Source: Terriglobia bacterium
GTDB taxonomy: Bacteria > Acidobacteriota > Terriglobia > Terriglobales > Acidobacteriaceae
DNA length: 64,000 nucleotides
NCBI GenBank assembly: GCA_020073665.1
Contig: JAIQEU010000015.1
Location: 62,001 to 126,000, forward strand
Direction of reading: 5' to 3'
Under the pieces are notes generated by a model. The model was not told the origin of the DNA. It did not search any database and saw only the letters and a program-made list of their open reading frames with translations. Made by a program: the position numbers and the translations under genes. Positions 1 through 8,034 of this stretch are shown here, in pieces. Position 1 is the stretch's first letter. Each line of letters opens with the position of its first letter.

Positions 1-1589
1 TTGATCCAATCGTTGGCCTGTTGCTGGGCTGCCAGAACCTGAGCTCGGCTCATCCGCGAAGCCAGGACCGCGACCCGGTACTTGCTGGCTTGATCTCCAC
101 CCGCCTGGGCCAGGACCGACCAGAAGTAGGCTTTGCCCAAATCCTGCGGCACACCGCGTCCCGCCCAGTAGTACGCGCCCAAGGTGGCTTGCGAGATGAC
201 GTGTCCCTGCTCGGCGGCCATCGAAAACCAGCGGACGGCCTCGGCGTAGTCCTGCGCAACGTCTTCCCCGGTGGCGTATTTCGCACCCACCGCAAATTGT
301 GCGGCGGCGTCACCCTGCTCTGCCAGTTTGCGCAAGCCGTCCAGATCGGTGGGCGCATCCACTGCAGGCGGCGCCTTGGAGGCCACCTCCTGCGGCGCCG
401 GCGGCGACGCAGGTGGACTCGCGGCCGGCCGCACTCGCACACGCGGGATCAACACCCAAAGCAACGCGAACGCCAACGTGGCAGCGGCCACCACGAGGAT
501 AGCGCGGTGCACCCAAGCCCATGAGGATGGCGTGGCAAGGACCTCTTCGGAGTCATGGGAAGAGGCCACGCGGGGGGACGTCGCGGGAGCCTCCGCATGG
601 GTCGCCCGGTTTACCGCTGCCAGTACGGTTTCCGCCAGGCGTTGCAGTACGACGTCATCGCTGTGATTGAAAGCATTCGCTGCCGGTGAAAAAACCTCCA
701 GCAGGCCCAGCACGTGTTCGCCCATGCGGATCGGCACGGCAACCATCGACCGGATCCCCAAAGCGCTGCAGCTTTCCCGGTCCACTCGCGGATCGGTTTC
801 GCTGTCGTCGCAGCGCAGCAAGCGGCCGGTGCGGGCGCACTCCCCGGAAAAACCCTCTCCTACCTGCAGCCTGGTGCCGACGCCGGGAGCATCGGAGCCG
901 GCGCTGGCCACGCAGATCATCTCCGGCCCCTGCGACAACGCAATCGCCGCCCCGCTGGCATGGGTAAACGCCAGAGAACGTTCTGCAATCAGTTGCAGGG
1001 CGGTGTCCAGGTCGGGCCCCACGGCCGCTACTTCCCGCTTGACCGCGGCCAAGCCAGCCAGGACTGCGGTGTAATCCGAAGCAACCGGAGGCTCGCCCGC
1101 TGCCACAGCCGCAGGCACAGGACCACTAGGAAGTACCTCTTCGAAGGACGGCGGGACCGGAGCCTCGGCATCGGCCGGTGGCGGCAGTGCCGCGTGATTG
1201 GCGCTGGCAATCATTGCATTCAGGAAAAGCCATTCCTTGAGTTGCCGCCGCGACGATTCGGCCATCTCGGGGAACCGGATTCCCGTACGCCCCGACCGGT
1301 CTGACCACACGACATGTCCAGTGGTGTAGATGAAGCCCTTGGTCTCTGAAAGATCCAAGCACAAACTAATATCCTGCTGTAGGGCCGGTGGAGGCAAAGC
1401 TTGAATGGAGGCGCCGTCCTCGCTGATGTCTAGAATCTCGCTCAGGTCGAGCACCATCCCGGTCGAATTTCCGTTCAAGCTGGCGTAGGCAGGGGTATGC
1501 ACCTTATGTCGTACCCGCCGGCGACGCTCGCCCGTGGCGGGTTTCAGGTCCCGGTAGGTCTCATCCCGCTTGGTTCCAGGGGTCTCCAT
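1..1589 (-). CDS. PilZ-GAF-transmembrane-Sel1 repeat protein (C-terminus cut by window edge)
   Basis: 529 codons are visible and the frame is still open at base 1, so the C-terminus is missing. Domain order: PilZ at about residues 20-125, with an Arg-rich RRRRVR stretch (22-27) and the D-x-S-x-x-G signature (Asp54, Ser56, Gly59) that binds cyclic di-GMP in this family. GAF follows at about 190-330, then one transmembrane segment at about 360-381, a Pro/Ala linker, and Sel1-type TPR repeats from about 410, recognisable by AEQGDAAAQFAVG and WAGRGVPQD spacing. ATG at 1589 is the first possible start after an in-frame stop; a GGAG lies about 19 bases upstream. It sits 72 bases downstream of the zinc-ribbon GAF gene and is probably co-transcribed with it. 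A role in cyclic di-GMP sensing for the adjacent exopolysaccharide locus is inferred. Domain calls are confident; the ligand of the GAF domain is unknown. Confidence 0.85.
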   Translation of the reverse strand, partial: METPGTKRDETYRDLKPATGERRRRVRHKVHTPAYASLNGNSTGMVLDLSEILDISEDGASIQALPPPALQQDISLCLDLSETKGFIYTTGHVVWSDRSGRTGIRFPEMAESSRRQLKEWLFLNAMIASANHAALPPPADAEAPVPPSFEEVLPSGPVPAAVAAGEPPVASDYTAVLAGLAAVKREVAAVGPDLDTALQLIAERSLAFTHASGAAIALSQGPEMICVASAGSDAPGVGTRLQVGEGFSGECARTGRLLRCDDSETDPRVDRESCSALGIRSMVAVPIRMGEHVLGLLEVFSPAANAFNHSDDVVLQRLAETVLAAVNRATHAEAPATSPRVASSHDSEEVLATPSSWAWVHRAILVVAAATLAFALLWVLIPRVRVRPAASPPASPPAPQEVASKAPPAVDAPTDLDGLRKLAEQGDAAAQFAVGAKYATGEDVAQDYAEAVRWFSMAAEQGHVISQATLGAYYWAGRGVPQDLGKAYFWSVLAQAGGDQASKYRVAVLASRMSRAQVLAAQQQANDWI

Positions 1590-1661
1590 ACAGAAGCTGG
1601 GTACATATTACTCCAGTGGGCGCGGGAAGAAAGTGACCATTCGGAATCAGAAGGGCAAAGA

Positions 1662-2504
1662 TCAGGCCGATTGCCGCTGGCGGAGTAGTCCGAGATTGGA
1701 AAGGCGCGACATCGCGGCAACCATCATGCTGGAGAGGAGTTGCATGGTGGCCACGTCCCGGCCATCAAAGGCGTAAGGAGCCGCAGAGAGCACCTCAAAT
1801 ACCCCCAGGGTCCGGCGAAAATGGCGTAGAGGAGCCACCAGGATGGAACGCACACCCAAGCGGCGGCAACTGGCCAGATCGACCCGGGGATTTCGTTCGG
1901 CGTCGTTGCAAAGTACGACCTCGCCGGTGCGGACGCATTCCGCAGAAATCCCGGAATCGGTTTGCAGGCGGGCGCCGAGATCGGGCGCGGTGCGGCCGGT
2001 ACGCGCCCGGCAGATGATGTCGTCGCCGTGACGCAGGGCGATGGCCGAACCGGTGGCCCCGGTCAAAGCTTGGGCGCGCTCCGCAATCACGCTGATGGCC
2101 GGTTCCAGATCAATTTCACCGGGACAAATCTCAACACCAGACCCAGCCGCATGCAAGCTGTGACTCGCTGCCGGCACCGTGCTCATCGAACGTGCATGAT
2201 GGCGGCTGGGAGCCAGCGCCGCAAATGACACTGGGACGCGCGTCTCCGTGCTAGCGGCGGGCGCAGCCGGAACGGTGCGCAGCAGTTCGCGCACCAGGCG
2301 ATCCAACTCGGCATCGGCAATCACGTGTGCCGTCTGCTGGCCTTTTAATGACCCGCCCAGAAGGCGAGACAAGCTGAGCACCGCTTGGCTGCCGCAGGCA
2401 TAACAGAAGGGGCTGTTGTTCTCGCTGATCAGTTCGCACTCAACGCAAAACACAGCGGTCTGCAAACCCAGGAAATGAATGTCCCACGCATTGACCCAAC
2501 CCAT
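1662..2504 (-). CDS. Zinc-ribbon and GAF domain protein
   Basis: 280 residues. The N-terminus has two CxxC pairs (Cys20/Cys23 and Cys34/Cys37), a small zinc ribbon. A variable linker follows, then a GAF domain at about 130-270. The GAF closely resembles that of the downstream PilZ-GAF-Sel1 protein: both share GSAIAL or GAAIAL, an S-x-E-C-x-R-T-G stretch, a D-P-R-V-D or N-P-R-V-D stretch, and LG-x-RS. This points to duplication. The start at 2504 is preferred over an upstream ATG at 2567 because a GGAGG lies about 13 bases before it and the zinc ribbon begins shortly after. No output domain, transmembrane segment or catalytic domain is visible, so it probably senses a small molecule and acts through partners. 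Cytoplasmic location is inferred. Confidence 0.8.
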   Translation of the reverse strand: MGWVNAWDIHFLGLQTAVFCVECELISENNSPFCYACGSQAVLSLSRLLGGSLKGQQTAHVIADAELDRLVRELLRTVPAAPAASTETRVPVSFAALAPSRHHARSMSTVPAASHSLHAAGSGVEICPGEIDLEPAISVIAERAQALTGATGSAIALRHGDDIICRARTGRTAPDLGARLQTDSGISAECVRTGEVVLCNDAERNPRVDLASCRRLGVRSILVAPLRHFRRTLGVFEVLSAAPYAFDGRDVATMQLLSSMMVAAMSRLSNLGLLRQRQSA

Positions 2505-2660
2505 CTTGTCTGGAGACCCTCCGGCCAGTTTTGATGAAGAAGCAAGGTAAATGGCCCGCGCGCACATCAGTAGTGACAGCGCTGGTACGTGGCTGTGGAT
2601 AAGTAATTTTTCTTGCCGTGCTGATCATTGCGCACCGGCAGCGCAGGGAGTCGGTCCCGA

Positions 2661-3740
2661 TCATTGCCGCGCAATCACATCCGCTATGCGCTCGGCCGCT
2701 TTGCCGTCCCACAGAGGAATCGGCTGCGCCCGTTTGCTCTCGCCCGCCAGCACACGCCGAGCTTCGCTTTGCATGCGGGCGATGTCGCGCCCCACTAACT
2801 GGTTCGTGCCCAGGGTGACGGTAACCGGACGCTCGGTATTTTCGCGCATGGTAAGGCATGGCACGTCGAGGAAAGTGGTCTCTTCCTGGATTCCCCCGGA
2901 ATCCGTGATGACAAGCTGGGCCTGCTGCTGCAGCGCGAGGAAATTCAGGTAGGGCATCGGATCCATTAGCCGAAGATGCCCATTGGAGAGGGCGCTCAGG
3001 CCGAGATCAGCAATCCGCTGGCGGGTGCGCGGATGCACCGGGAAAACCACGGTGATTTCTTGGCTGAGCGCGGAAAGAGCCAGCAGCAGTTCCCCCAGCC
3101 AGGGAAGATCGTCTACATTCGCGGGGCGGTGCAGGGTGACCAGGACATAGCGGTTGGGCACGTCACCGGCGCGGTGTGCTTTGGCGCAAGGCAGCAACCG
3201 AACCAGGGTATCGATCATCACGTTGCCGACCCGGTGGATCTTGCTGGCGTCTACCCCTTCCCGAAACAGATTTTCGTCCGCGTCCGAGGAAGGAGTAAAC
3301 AGCAAGTCTGCAAGCTGGTCGGTAACGAGCCGGTTGATTTCTTCCGGCATGGTGCGGTCTCGAGAACGCAATCCCGCTTCGACATGACCGACGCGAACAC
3401 CAAGCTTCGAGCACACTAATGCGGCCGCCATGGTCGAATTGACATCGCCATAGACCAACACCAGGTCAGGCTTGCGTTCCAGCGCAACCGTTTCAAAGCG
3501 AGTCATGATTTCGGCGGTCTGGCGAGCGTGGCTGCCGGAGCCCACTTCAAGGTTCAGGTCCGGCGCCGGCATCCCCAGTTGCTGGAAGAACACATCCGAC
3601 ATGGCGGCGTCGTAGTGCTGGCCGGTGTGTAGCAGCGTCTGCCGCACCCCCGGCTTACCGGCCAAACTTACCAGCACCGGTGCGGCCTTCATGAAGTTTG
3701 GACGCGCTCCGACGACATGGAGAATGTGCATGACTGGCAC
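2661..3740 (-). CDS. wecB: UDP-N-acetylglucosamine 2-epimerase (non-hydrolysing)
   Basis: 359 residues, normal length for the family. It interconverts UDP-GlcNAc and UDP-ManNAc in the cytoplasm. Visible family motifs are GARPNFMK near the N-terminus, VYGDVNST, GHVEAGLRS followed by PEEINR, and the C-terminal DSGGIQEE and MRENTERP stretches around the UDP site. The reading frame begins with GTG at 3740 (GGAAA about 6 bases upstream); an ATG three codons later at 3731 is the alternative. It lies 105 bases downstream of the WecA-type transferase gene on the same strand. Its product could feed a ManNAc- or, with the dehydrogenase at 52385-53743, a ManNAcA-containing glycan; that coupling is inferred. 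Confidence 0.95.
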   Translation of the reverse strand: MPVMHILHVVGARPNFMKAAPVLVSLAGKPGVRQTLLHTGQHYDAAMSDVFFQQLGMPAPDLNLEVGSGSHARQTAEIMTRFETVALERKPDLVLVYGDVNSTMAAALVCSKLGVRVGHVEAGLRSRDRTMPEEINRLVTDQLADLLFTPSSDADENLFREGVDASKIHRVGNVMIDTLVRLLPCAKAHRAGDVPNRYVLVTLHRPANVDDLPWLGELLLALSALSQEITVVFPVHPRTRQRIADLGLSALSNGHLRLMDPMPYLNFLALQQQAQLVITDSGGIQEETTFLDVPCLTMRENTERPVTVTLGTNQLVGRDIARMQSEARRVLAGESKRAQPIPLWDGKAAERIADVIARQ

Positions 3741-3845
3741 GCAGGTTTCCGGAAAGATGGAATTGTAAACGGTTCACGCGCCGGACGCAGCCAGCGATAG
3801 ACGGCGCAGTTGCGTCCTGAGAGAGTTCACGCGGGCAGACCGGCG

Positions 3846-5417
3846 TCAGCCAGCCTGCGCAGCCAGCAGGTCGGTGTCGCCCTCGGCTTTGGGCACGACT
3901 TCCACGACGTGGCTCATGCCCCGGTCGAGAGCATCGGCGAGTGCAACCGGAAATACTGCGGTCAGCAAATTGATGTCGAGTTGCAGGTCACGACCGCTGT
4001 ACAGGCGATAGATGACCATCGACCCGCGGCGCCGGTTGTTCGCGGTCACCAGATCCAGATTCAGACTCCAGGCGCTCACCAGTTCATGGGCGAAACGGCT
4101 GCCCGGCTTCTTCCAGCGCAGGACGGGTTGCTCTCCGCGGCCGCTCACAATCTGCAGACCGTGCAGCGTCGGAAACTGGCCGGGAAGAAGGTTGAGCTCC
4201 AAGTCGAAGGCGTCAAAATCATTACTGCCAAACGCAGCCGTCAGGATACGGCAAAGCTGATCATAATCCTGAGTGACCTTCAACTCTTCTACCGCACGGC
4301 GAATGGCGAGGTTGTTGACAAAAATCTGCCGCTGTTCCATGGTGCGCTGGGCCACCCGCCGCAATTCGCCGAACTCCAAGTAGCCGAGATGCTGCACTCC
4401 CATCCAGATGCCCGTACCCAGCACCGCCAGCACCAGGCCCAGCGTGCTGCCCGTAGGCCAAAGCAGGAACAGGCTGAGCAGCGCAAATAAAGCCGACACC
4501 GCATAAAGGACGATCACGACTTGGCGGTGAGACAAGCCCCGCTGCAGCAGTTTGTGGTGGATATGTTCGCGGTCCGCGGTAAACACCGGCCGTCCGCCAA
4601 TCCACCGCCGCAAGACCGAGAGGGTAGTTTCCAGGATCGGCAGTCCGAACGAGACCACGGGAATGGCAACCGCGATGATGGTTGGCGCCTTCTGCGCACC
4701 GTGCAGCGCCAACGCGCTCAGCAGGAACCCGATGAACTGGCTGCCGCAGTCTCCCAAGAAGATGGTTGCCGGATTGAAGTTGTAACGGAGGAATCCAAGA
4801 GTGGCACCCGCCAGCGCCAGGGTCATGACCGAGACCAGGGCCGATTGGCTTAGCAAGGCCACAACAAACACTACCAGCGTGGAGAATAGCGCGGAACCGG
4901 CGGCCAATCCGTCCAAGCCATCAATCAGGTTGAATGCATTGGTAACAGCAAGCACCCACAGAATGGTCAACGGAAGGCCGACAAACCAGGAGAAATGGTG
5001 AGCACCGAACAGCACCGGCAAGTTCGAGATTCGAAGCCCGCCGGCGAACAGCATGGTGGCGGCCACGGCCTGGACCGCAAACTTGAAATAGGGGCCAACC
5101 GTACGCAGATCGTCGTAGACCCCCAGCAGGAAAATCAGCGATGCCGGCACCAGTATGGTGACCAGCGTCCCCGGCGAGAAGCCAAATCTCAGCCCAGGAT
5201 ATCTCCAACCAGCCAGCAGAGCGATTGCAACGGTCAGGAGGAAGGCAAGGAAAATAGCAACTCCGCCCAAGCGAGGAAGCGGGGTGCTGTGCAGATGCCG
5301 CTCCAGGGCGGGCGCAGCAACCCATCCCCGGGCCGCGGCCAAGTTACGCACGTACCTGGTGAGAATAAACGAAAGCAGCACTGAGGCTGCGAATATTCCC
5401 AGGTAGAAAAGCGTCAA
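3846..5417 (-). CDS. WecA/MraY-type undecaprenyl-phosphate sugar-1-phosphate transferase with C-terminal soluble domain
   Basis: 523 residues. The first 340 or so form the multi-helix polyprenyl-phosphate phosphoglycosyltransferase core. Signature elements: Asp-Asp at 102-103 (YDDLRTVG), NLIDGLDG at 163-170, GDCGSQFIG near 222, and the HIHH motif at 285-288. It should transfer a sugar phosphate (GlcNAc-1-P or similar) from a UDP-sugar to undecaprenyl phosphate at the inner membrane, starting repeat-unit synthesis. Residues 350-523 are an extra soluble region absent from a minimal WecA, of unknown function. The start codon is TTG at 5417, supported by a strong GAGGGGGAG Shine-Dalgarno 5 bases upstream. 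A candidate promoter lies at 5553-5581. Sugar specificity cannot be read from the sequence. Confidence 0.9.
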   Translation of the reverse strand: MTLFYLGIFAASVLLSFILTRYVRNLAAARGWVAAPALERHLHSTPLPRLGGVAIFLAFLLTVAIALLAGWRYPGLRFGFSPGTLVTILVPASLIFLLGVYDDLRTVGPYFKFAVQAVAATMLFAGGLRISNLPVLFGAHHFSWFVGLPLTILWVLAVTNAFNLIDGLDGLAAGSALFSTLVVFVVALLSQSALVSVMTLALAGATLGFLRYNFNPATIFLGDCGSQFIGFLLSALALHGAQKAPTIIAVAIPVVSFGLPILETTLSVLRRWIGGRPVFTADREHIHHKLLQRGLSHRQVVIVLYAVSALFALLSLFLLWPTGSTLGLVLAVLGTGIWMGVQHLGYLEFGELRRVAQRTMEQRQIFVNNLAIRRAVEELKVTQDYDQLCRILTAAFGSNDFDAFDLELNLLPGQFPTLHGLQIVSGRGEQPVLRWKKPGSRFAHELVSAWSLNLDLVTANNRRRGSMVIYRLYSGRDLQLDINLLTAVFPVALADALDRGMSHVVEVVPKAEGDTDLLAAQAG

Positions 5418-5552
5418 CTAACTCCCCCTCGGCCAGAAGCAGACGTACGATCCAGACGGTTTGTACTGCCGTCCGAGAGACTGTTTCCTCCGCAGTTCTC
5501 GGCCGAACAGCTTAGGAGATGAAGAAATTTTAGAGTTGATAACGTGAGAAAA

Positions 5553-5581
5553 AATATACAGATCACACCAGGATCGAGCAA
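5553..5581 (-). promoter_or_regulatory. Candidate promoter for the WecA-type gene
   Basis: Read on the minus strand, TTGCTC and TATATT are separated by exactly 17 bases, inside an A+T-rich patch about 135 bases upstream of the TTG start at 5417. The match to a housekeeping sigma-70 promoter is reasonable but has not been tested. Confidence 0.4.
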
Positions 5582-5677
5582 TTCTCTTTCTTGGTACTCC
5601 TGTGGAAAACTTTCGCTAGTTTTTTGGACACTGATGCGACATGCAAACGGTTGTGGGTCCGTTGAGTCGGCAAGCTG

Positions 5678-5686
5678 TGCTAGACT
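5678..5686 (+). promoter_or_regulatory. Extended -10 element (TGCTAGACT) upstream of the Wza-type gene
   Basis: A TG-n-TAGACT element ends 32 bases before the ATG at 5719. No good -35 is present at the usual distance, as expected of extended -10 promoters. Near-identical TGCTAGAAT elements lie upstream of the Wzc-type and dehydrogenase genes. Confidence 0.3.
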
Positions 5687-5718
5687 TTGGTTCTCGTCGC
5701 ATGTTGAGGGGTAGCGAA

Positions 5719-6747
5719 ATGCGGTCTTTCCGATGGAGTAGTGCGCGTGCTGTCTTTGTCCTCACTTTCCCATTGCTGATGGTGAGTTTCTCGGCCGGCG
5801 CGATGGCACAGGACGCCCCGCCCGCGCAGGAGAAGCCCAGCAGTACGGCTGCGGCACCGGCCCCGGCGGCGGATCCGTCCGCTTCACCGGCACCACAGGA
5901 TACTCTTGCCAGCGACGACAAAACCGACTCTTCCCTCCACTTGGGCGTTGGAGACCTGCTCGAGTTCAGCGTCTACAACGTACCGGATTTGGCGACCAAG
6001 ACTCGCGTCGGCAGCAATGGTGATATCTACTTGCCATTGATCGACTATGTACATGTTGCCGGGCTCACGCCGGAAGAAGCCCAGGCCTTGATCGAGAAAC
6101 GGTATTCAGACGGGGGATTCCTTAAGAATCCCCACGTCAGTCTGTTCATCAGCGAATATGCGTCCCAAGGCGCCAGCGTATTGGGAGAGGTGTCGAAGCC
6201 GGGCGTGTATCCCGTGCTAGGACGCCAGCGGCTGTTCGACCTGATCTCCGCGGCTGGAGGGCTTACCGAGAAAGCTGGACGAAGCATTACCGTCACCCAC
6301 CGCAACCAGCCGGATAAGCCCCTCACCGTGCCGCTCGCCCGCAACGTCACCGACAACCCCGACAGCAACATCGATGTGTTCCCAGGCGACACCGTAATCG
6401 TGCGAAAAGCCGACGTCGTGTACGTGGTCGGCGATGTAGGAAGGCCGAGTGGTTTTCTGATGGAGAGCGGGAATCTTACGGTTCTGCAGGCGATCGCCCT
6501 GGCCGGCGGAACCACTCGCACGGCCAAGCTGAGCGGCGCAAGAATTATTCGCAAGGGGCCAACGGGAATGACGGATACGCCGCTGCACCTGAAGCAGATG
6601 CTAGAAGCCAAGGCTCCAGACATGCAGATGGAAGCAGACGATATTCTCTTCGTTCCCAGCAGCGCGGGCAAGGTTGTTGCCAGCCGTACGCTTGAGGCCG
6701 CCTTGCAGGCTGCTACCGCCGTCAGCATTGTGGCCATCCGGCCATGA
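5719..6747 (+). CDS. Wza-type polysaccharide export protein (SLBB domains)
   Basis: 342 residues from the chosen ATG at 5719, which has GAGGGG about 7 bases upstream. Earlier in-frame ATGs at 5641 and 5701 lack ribosome binding sites and would push the signal peptide inward. The N-terminus is a classical signal peptide (basic residues, hydrophobic core, Ala-x-Ala before Gln-Asp) with no lipobox cysteine, unlike Wza proper. After a Pro/Ala linker comes the polysaccharide export domain (from GVGDLLEF), then two SLBB beta-grasp domains, the first around GEVSKPGVYP and the second around GDVGRPSGF. It should form or gate the periplasmic/outer-membrane export channel, working with the Wzc-type kinase at 44575. 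It converges on the GT4 gene, stop to stop within 14 bases. Confidence 0.92.
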   Translation: MRSFRWSSARAVFVLTFPLLMVSFSAGAMAQDAPPAQEKPSSTAAAPAPAADPSASPAPQDTLASDDKTDSSLHLGVGDLLEFSVYNVPDLATKTRVGSNGDIYLPLIDYVHVAGLTPEEAQALIEKRYSDGGFLKNPHVSLFISEYASQGASVLGEVSKPGVYPVLGRQRLFDLISAAGGLTEKAGRSITVTHRNQPDKPLTVPLARNVTDNPDSNIDVFPGDTVIVRKADVVYVVGDVGRPSGFLMESGNLTVLQAIALAGGTTRTAKLSGARIIRKGPTGMTDTPLHLKQMLEAKAPDMQMEADDILFVPSSAGKVVASRTLEAALQAATAVSIVAIRP

Positions 6748-6760
6748 CCGTGGTTCTCGG

Positions 6761-8029
6761 CTACGCCGCCACCGCTCCCGCATGGGGAGTTCTTTTCAGC
6801 AACGCATTCAGCACCGCGATGTAGGTTTCGGCGGTACGCTGGCGGGAGTATCGCAGCAAGATATGGCGACGAGCGCTGCGGCCCATCCCTTCCCGCAGGG
6901 CGGCATCCTGCGCCAGGCGGGTGACCGCAGCCACCAGGTCCGAGGCATTCTCCGGCTCGATAACGATTCCAGCCTGCGCTGCTTCGACAATCTCCTTAGC
7001 CTGGCCCTGGACGCCCAGAATGACGGGACGGGCGCAGGCCATGAATTCCAGCATCTTGGTGGGAATCACCGTCTTGAACAGATCGGTCTTTTTCAGCAGC
7101 ACCAGGCAGGCGTCTGAAGCGCAGATGTAGGCCGGAATTTTCTCTCGCGGCTGCTGATCGACGAAACGCATGTTCGTAAGCCCACGGGAGGCTGCCAGGG
7201 AGATGATGCGTTGCTTGTCGGCGCCTTCCCCCACCAGCAGGAACAGAACCTCGGGCGACGAATGCTGCAGGCGGTACGCAGCTTCCACCAGGGTTTCCAG
7301 GCCATGGGCCATGCCCAGGGTTCCGATGTAGGCGACTACGAATTTTCCCTCGGCGCCCAGCTCGCTTCGCAGATTCGGGTCGACGTTCTGCGGCGAGAAC
7401 AGGTCGGTCTCGACTCCATTCTCGACAACCGAAATCTTTTCCCGTGGCACTTTCCAGTTCTTGACCAGATATTCTTCAAACGCGGGAGTGACTACCACGA
7501 TCCGGTCGGAATGGCGGTAGAGGAAGCCGGCGATCTTTGCCAGGGAATGATGCAGGAGACCGTCTCCATTTCCCATGCCGACGGCGGCGAGTGATTCCGG
7601 CCACAAGTCGCGCACTTCGAAAACAAACGGCACGCGTTTGCACCGCGCCAGCCACCAACCCGACAATCCCACCAGCAATTGCGGCGAGGTGGCGATCACA
7701 ACATCGGGCGAGGAAGTCATCAGCCCCGTGCTCGCGGCTGACAGGCAGAACGAACTGTAGTTCAACATGCGCTCGTACGCCTTGCGATTGGGAAAAGGCA
7801 GGAGCCAAGTGCGGACGACGTGCACTCCATCCACAGTCTCGCGCATCACCAAGCGGCGGAACTTGCCACGATACTCCGGCGGAATCACACCCGTGGGGTG
7901 ATTGGGAAAACCCGTAAGCACGGTGACCTGGTGGCCATCTCGCGCCCAATGCCGGGACAACTCGGCAGCGCGGGCAGAGGGTGCGCCCATCTCCGGCGGA
8001 AAATATTGCGAGACGTAAAGGATTTTCAC
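6761..8029 (-). CDS. Glycosyltransferase family 4 (WbuB-like)
   Basis: 422 residues from the GTG at 8029. It begins KILYVSQYFPPE, typical of the WbuB group, and contains FEVRDLWPES near residue 140, ENGVETDLF near 210, and a C-terminal PTKMLEFMA donor-binding region. It should add a sugar (fucosamine-type donors are known for the group) to a lipid-linked glycan on the cytoplasmic face of the membrane. GTG 8029 is preferred to the ATG at 8116 because the latter would overlap the upstream gene by 82 bases. From 8029 there are only 5 bases between the upstream stop and this start, with AGGG just before it, suggesting translational coupling. It is the last gene of the modification operon. Confidence 0.9.
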   Translation of the reverse strand: MKILYVSQYFPPEMGAPSARAAELSRHWARDGHQVTVLTGFPNHPTGVIPPEYRGKFRRLVMRETVDGVHVVRTWLLPFPNRKAYERMLNYSSFCLSAASTGLMTSSPDVVIATSPQLLVGLSGWWLARCKRVPFVFEVRDLWPESLAAVGMGNGDGLLHHSLAKIAGFLYRHSDRIVVVTPAFEEYLVKNWKVPREKISVVENGVETDLFSPQNVDPNLRSELGAEGKFVVAYIGTLGMAHGLETLVEAAYRLQHSSPEVLFLLVGEGADKQRIISLAASRGLTNMRFVDQQPREKIPAYICASDACLVLLKKTDLFKTVIPTKMLEFMACARPVILGVQGQAKEIVEAAQAGIVIEPENASDLVAAVTRLAQDAALREGMGRSARRHILLRYSRQRTAETYIAVLNALLKRTPHAGAVAA

Positions 8030-8034
8030 GGTCC

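Larger units (their letters stand above)
5418..5718. other. Divergent intergenic region between the WecA-type and Wza-type genes
   Basis: About 300 bases without a convincing gene. It is more A+T-rich than its surroundings, especially 5520-5630. It contains a minus-strand -35/-10 pair for the transferase gene and an extended -10 for the Wza-type gene, each listed separately. A reading frame that runs into the Wza-type gene from 5641 is probably leader rather than protein. Confidence 0.5.
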
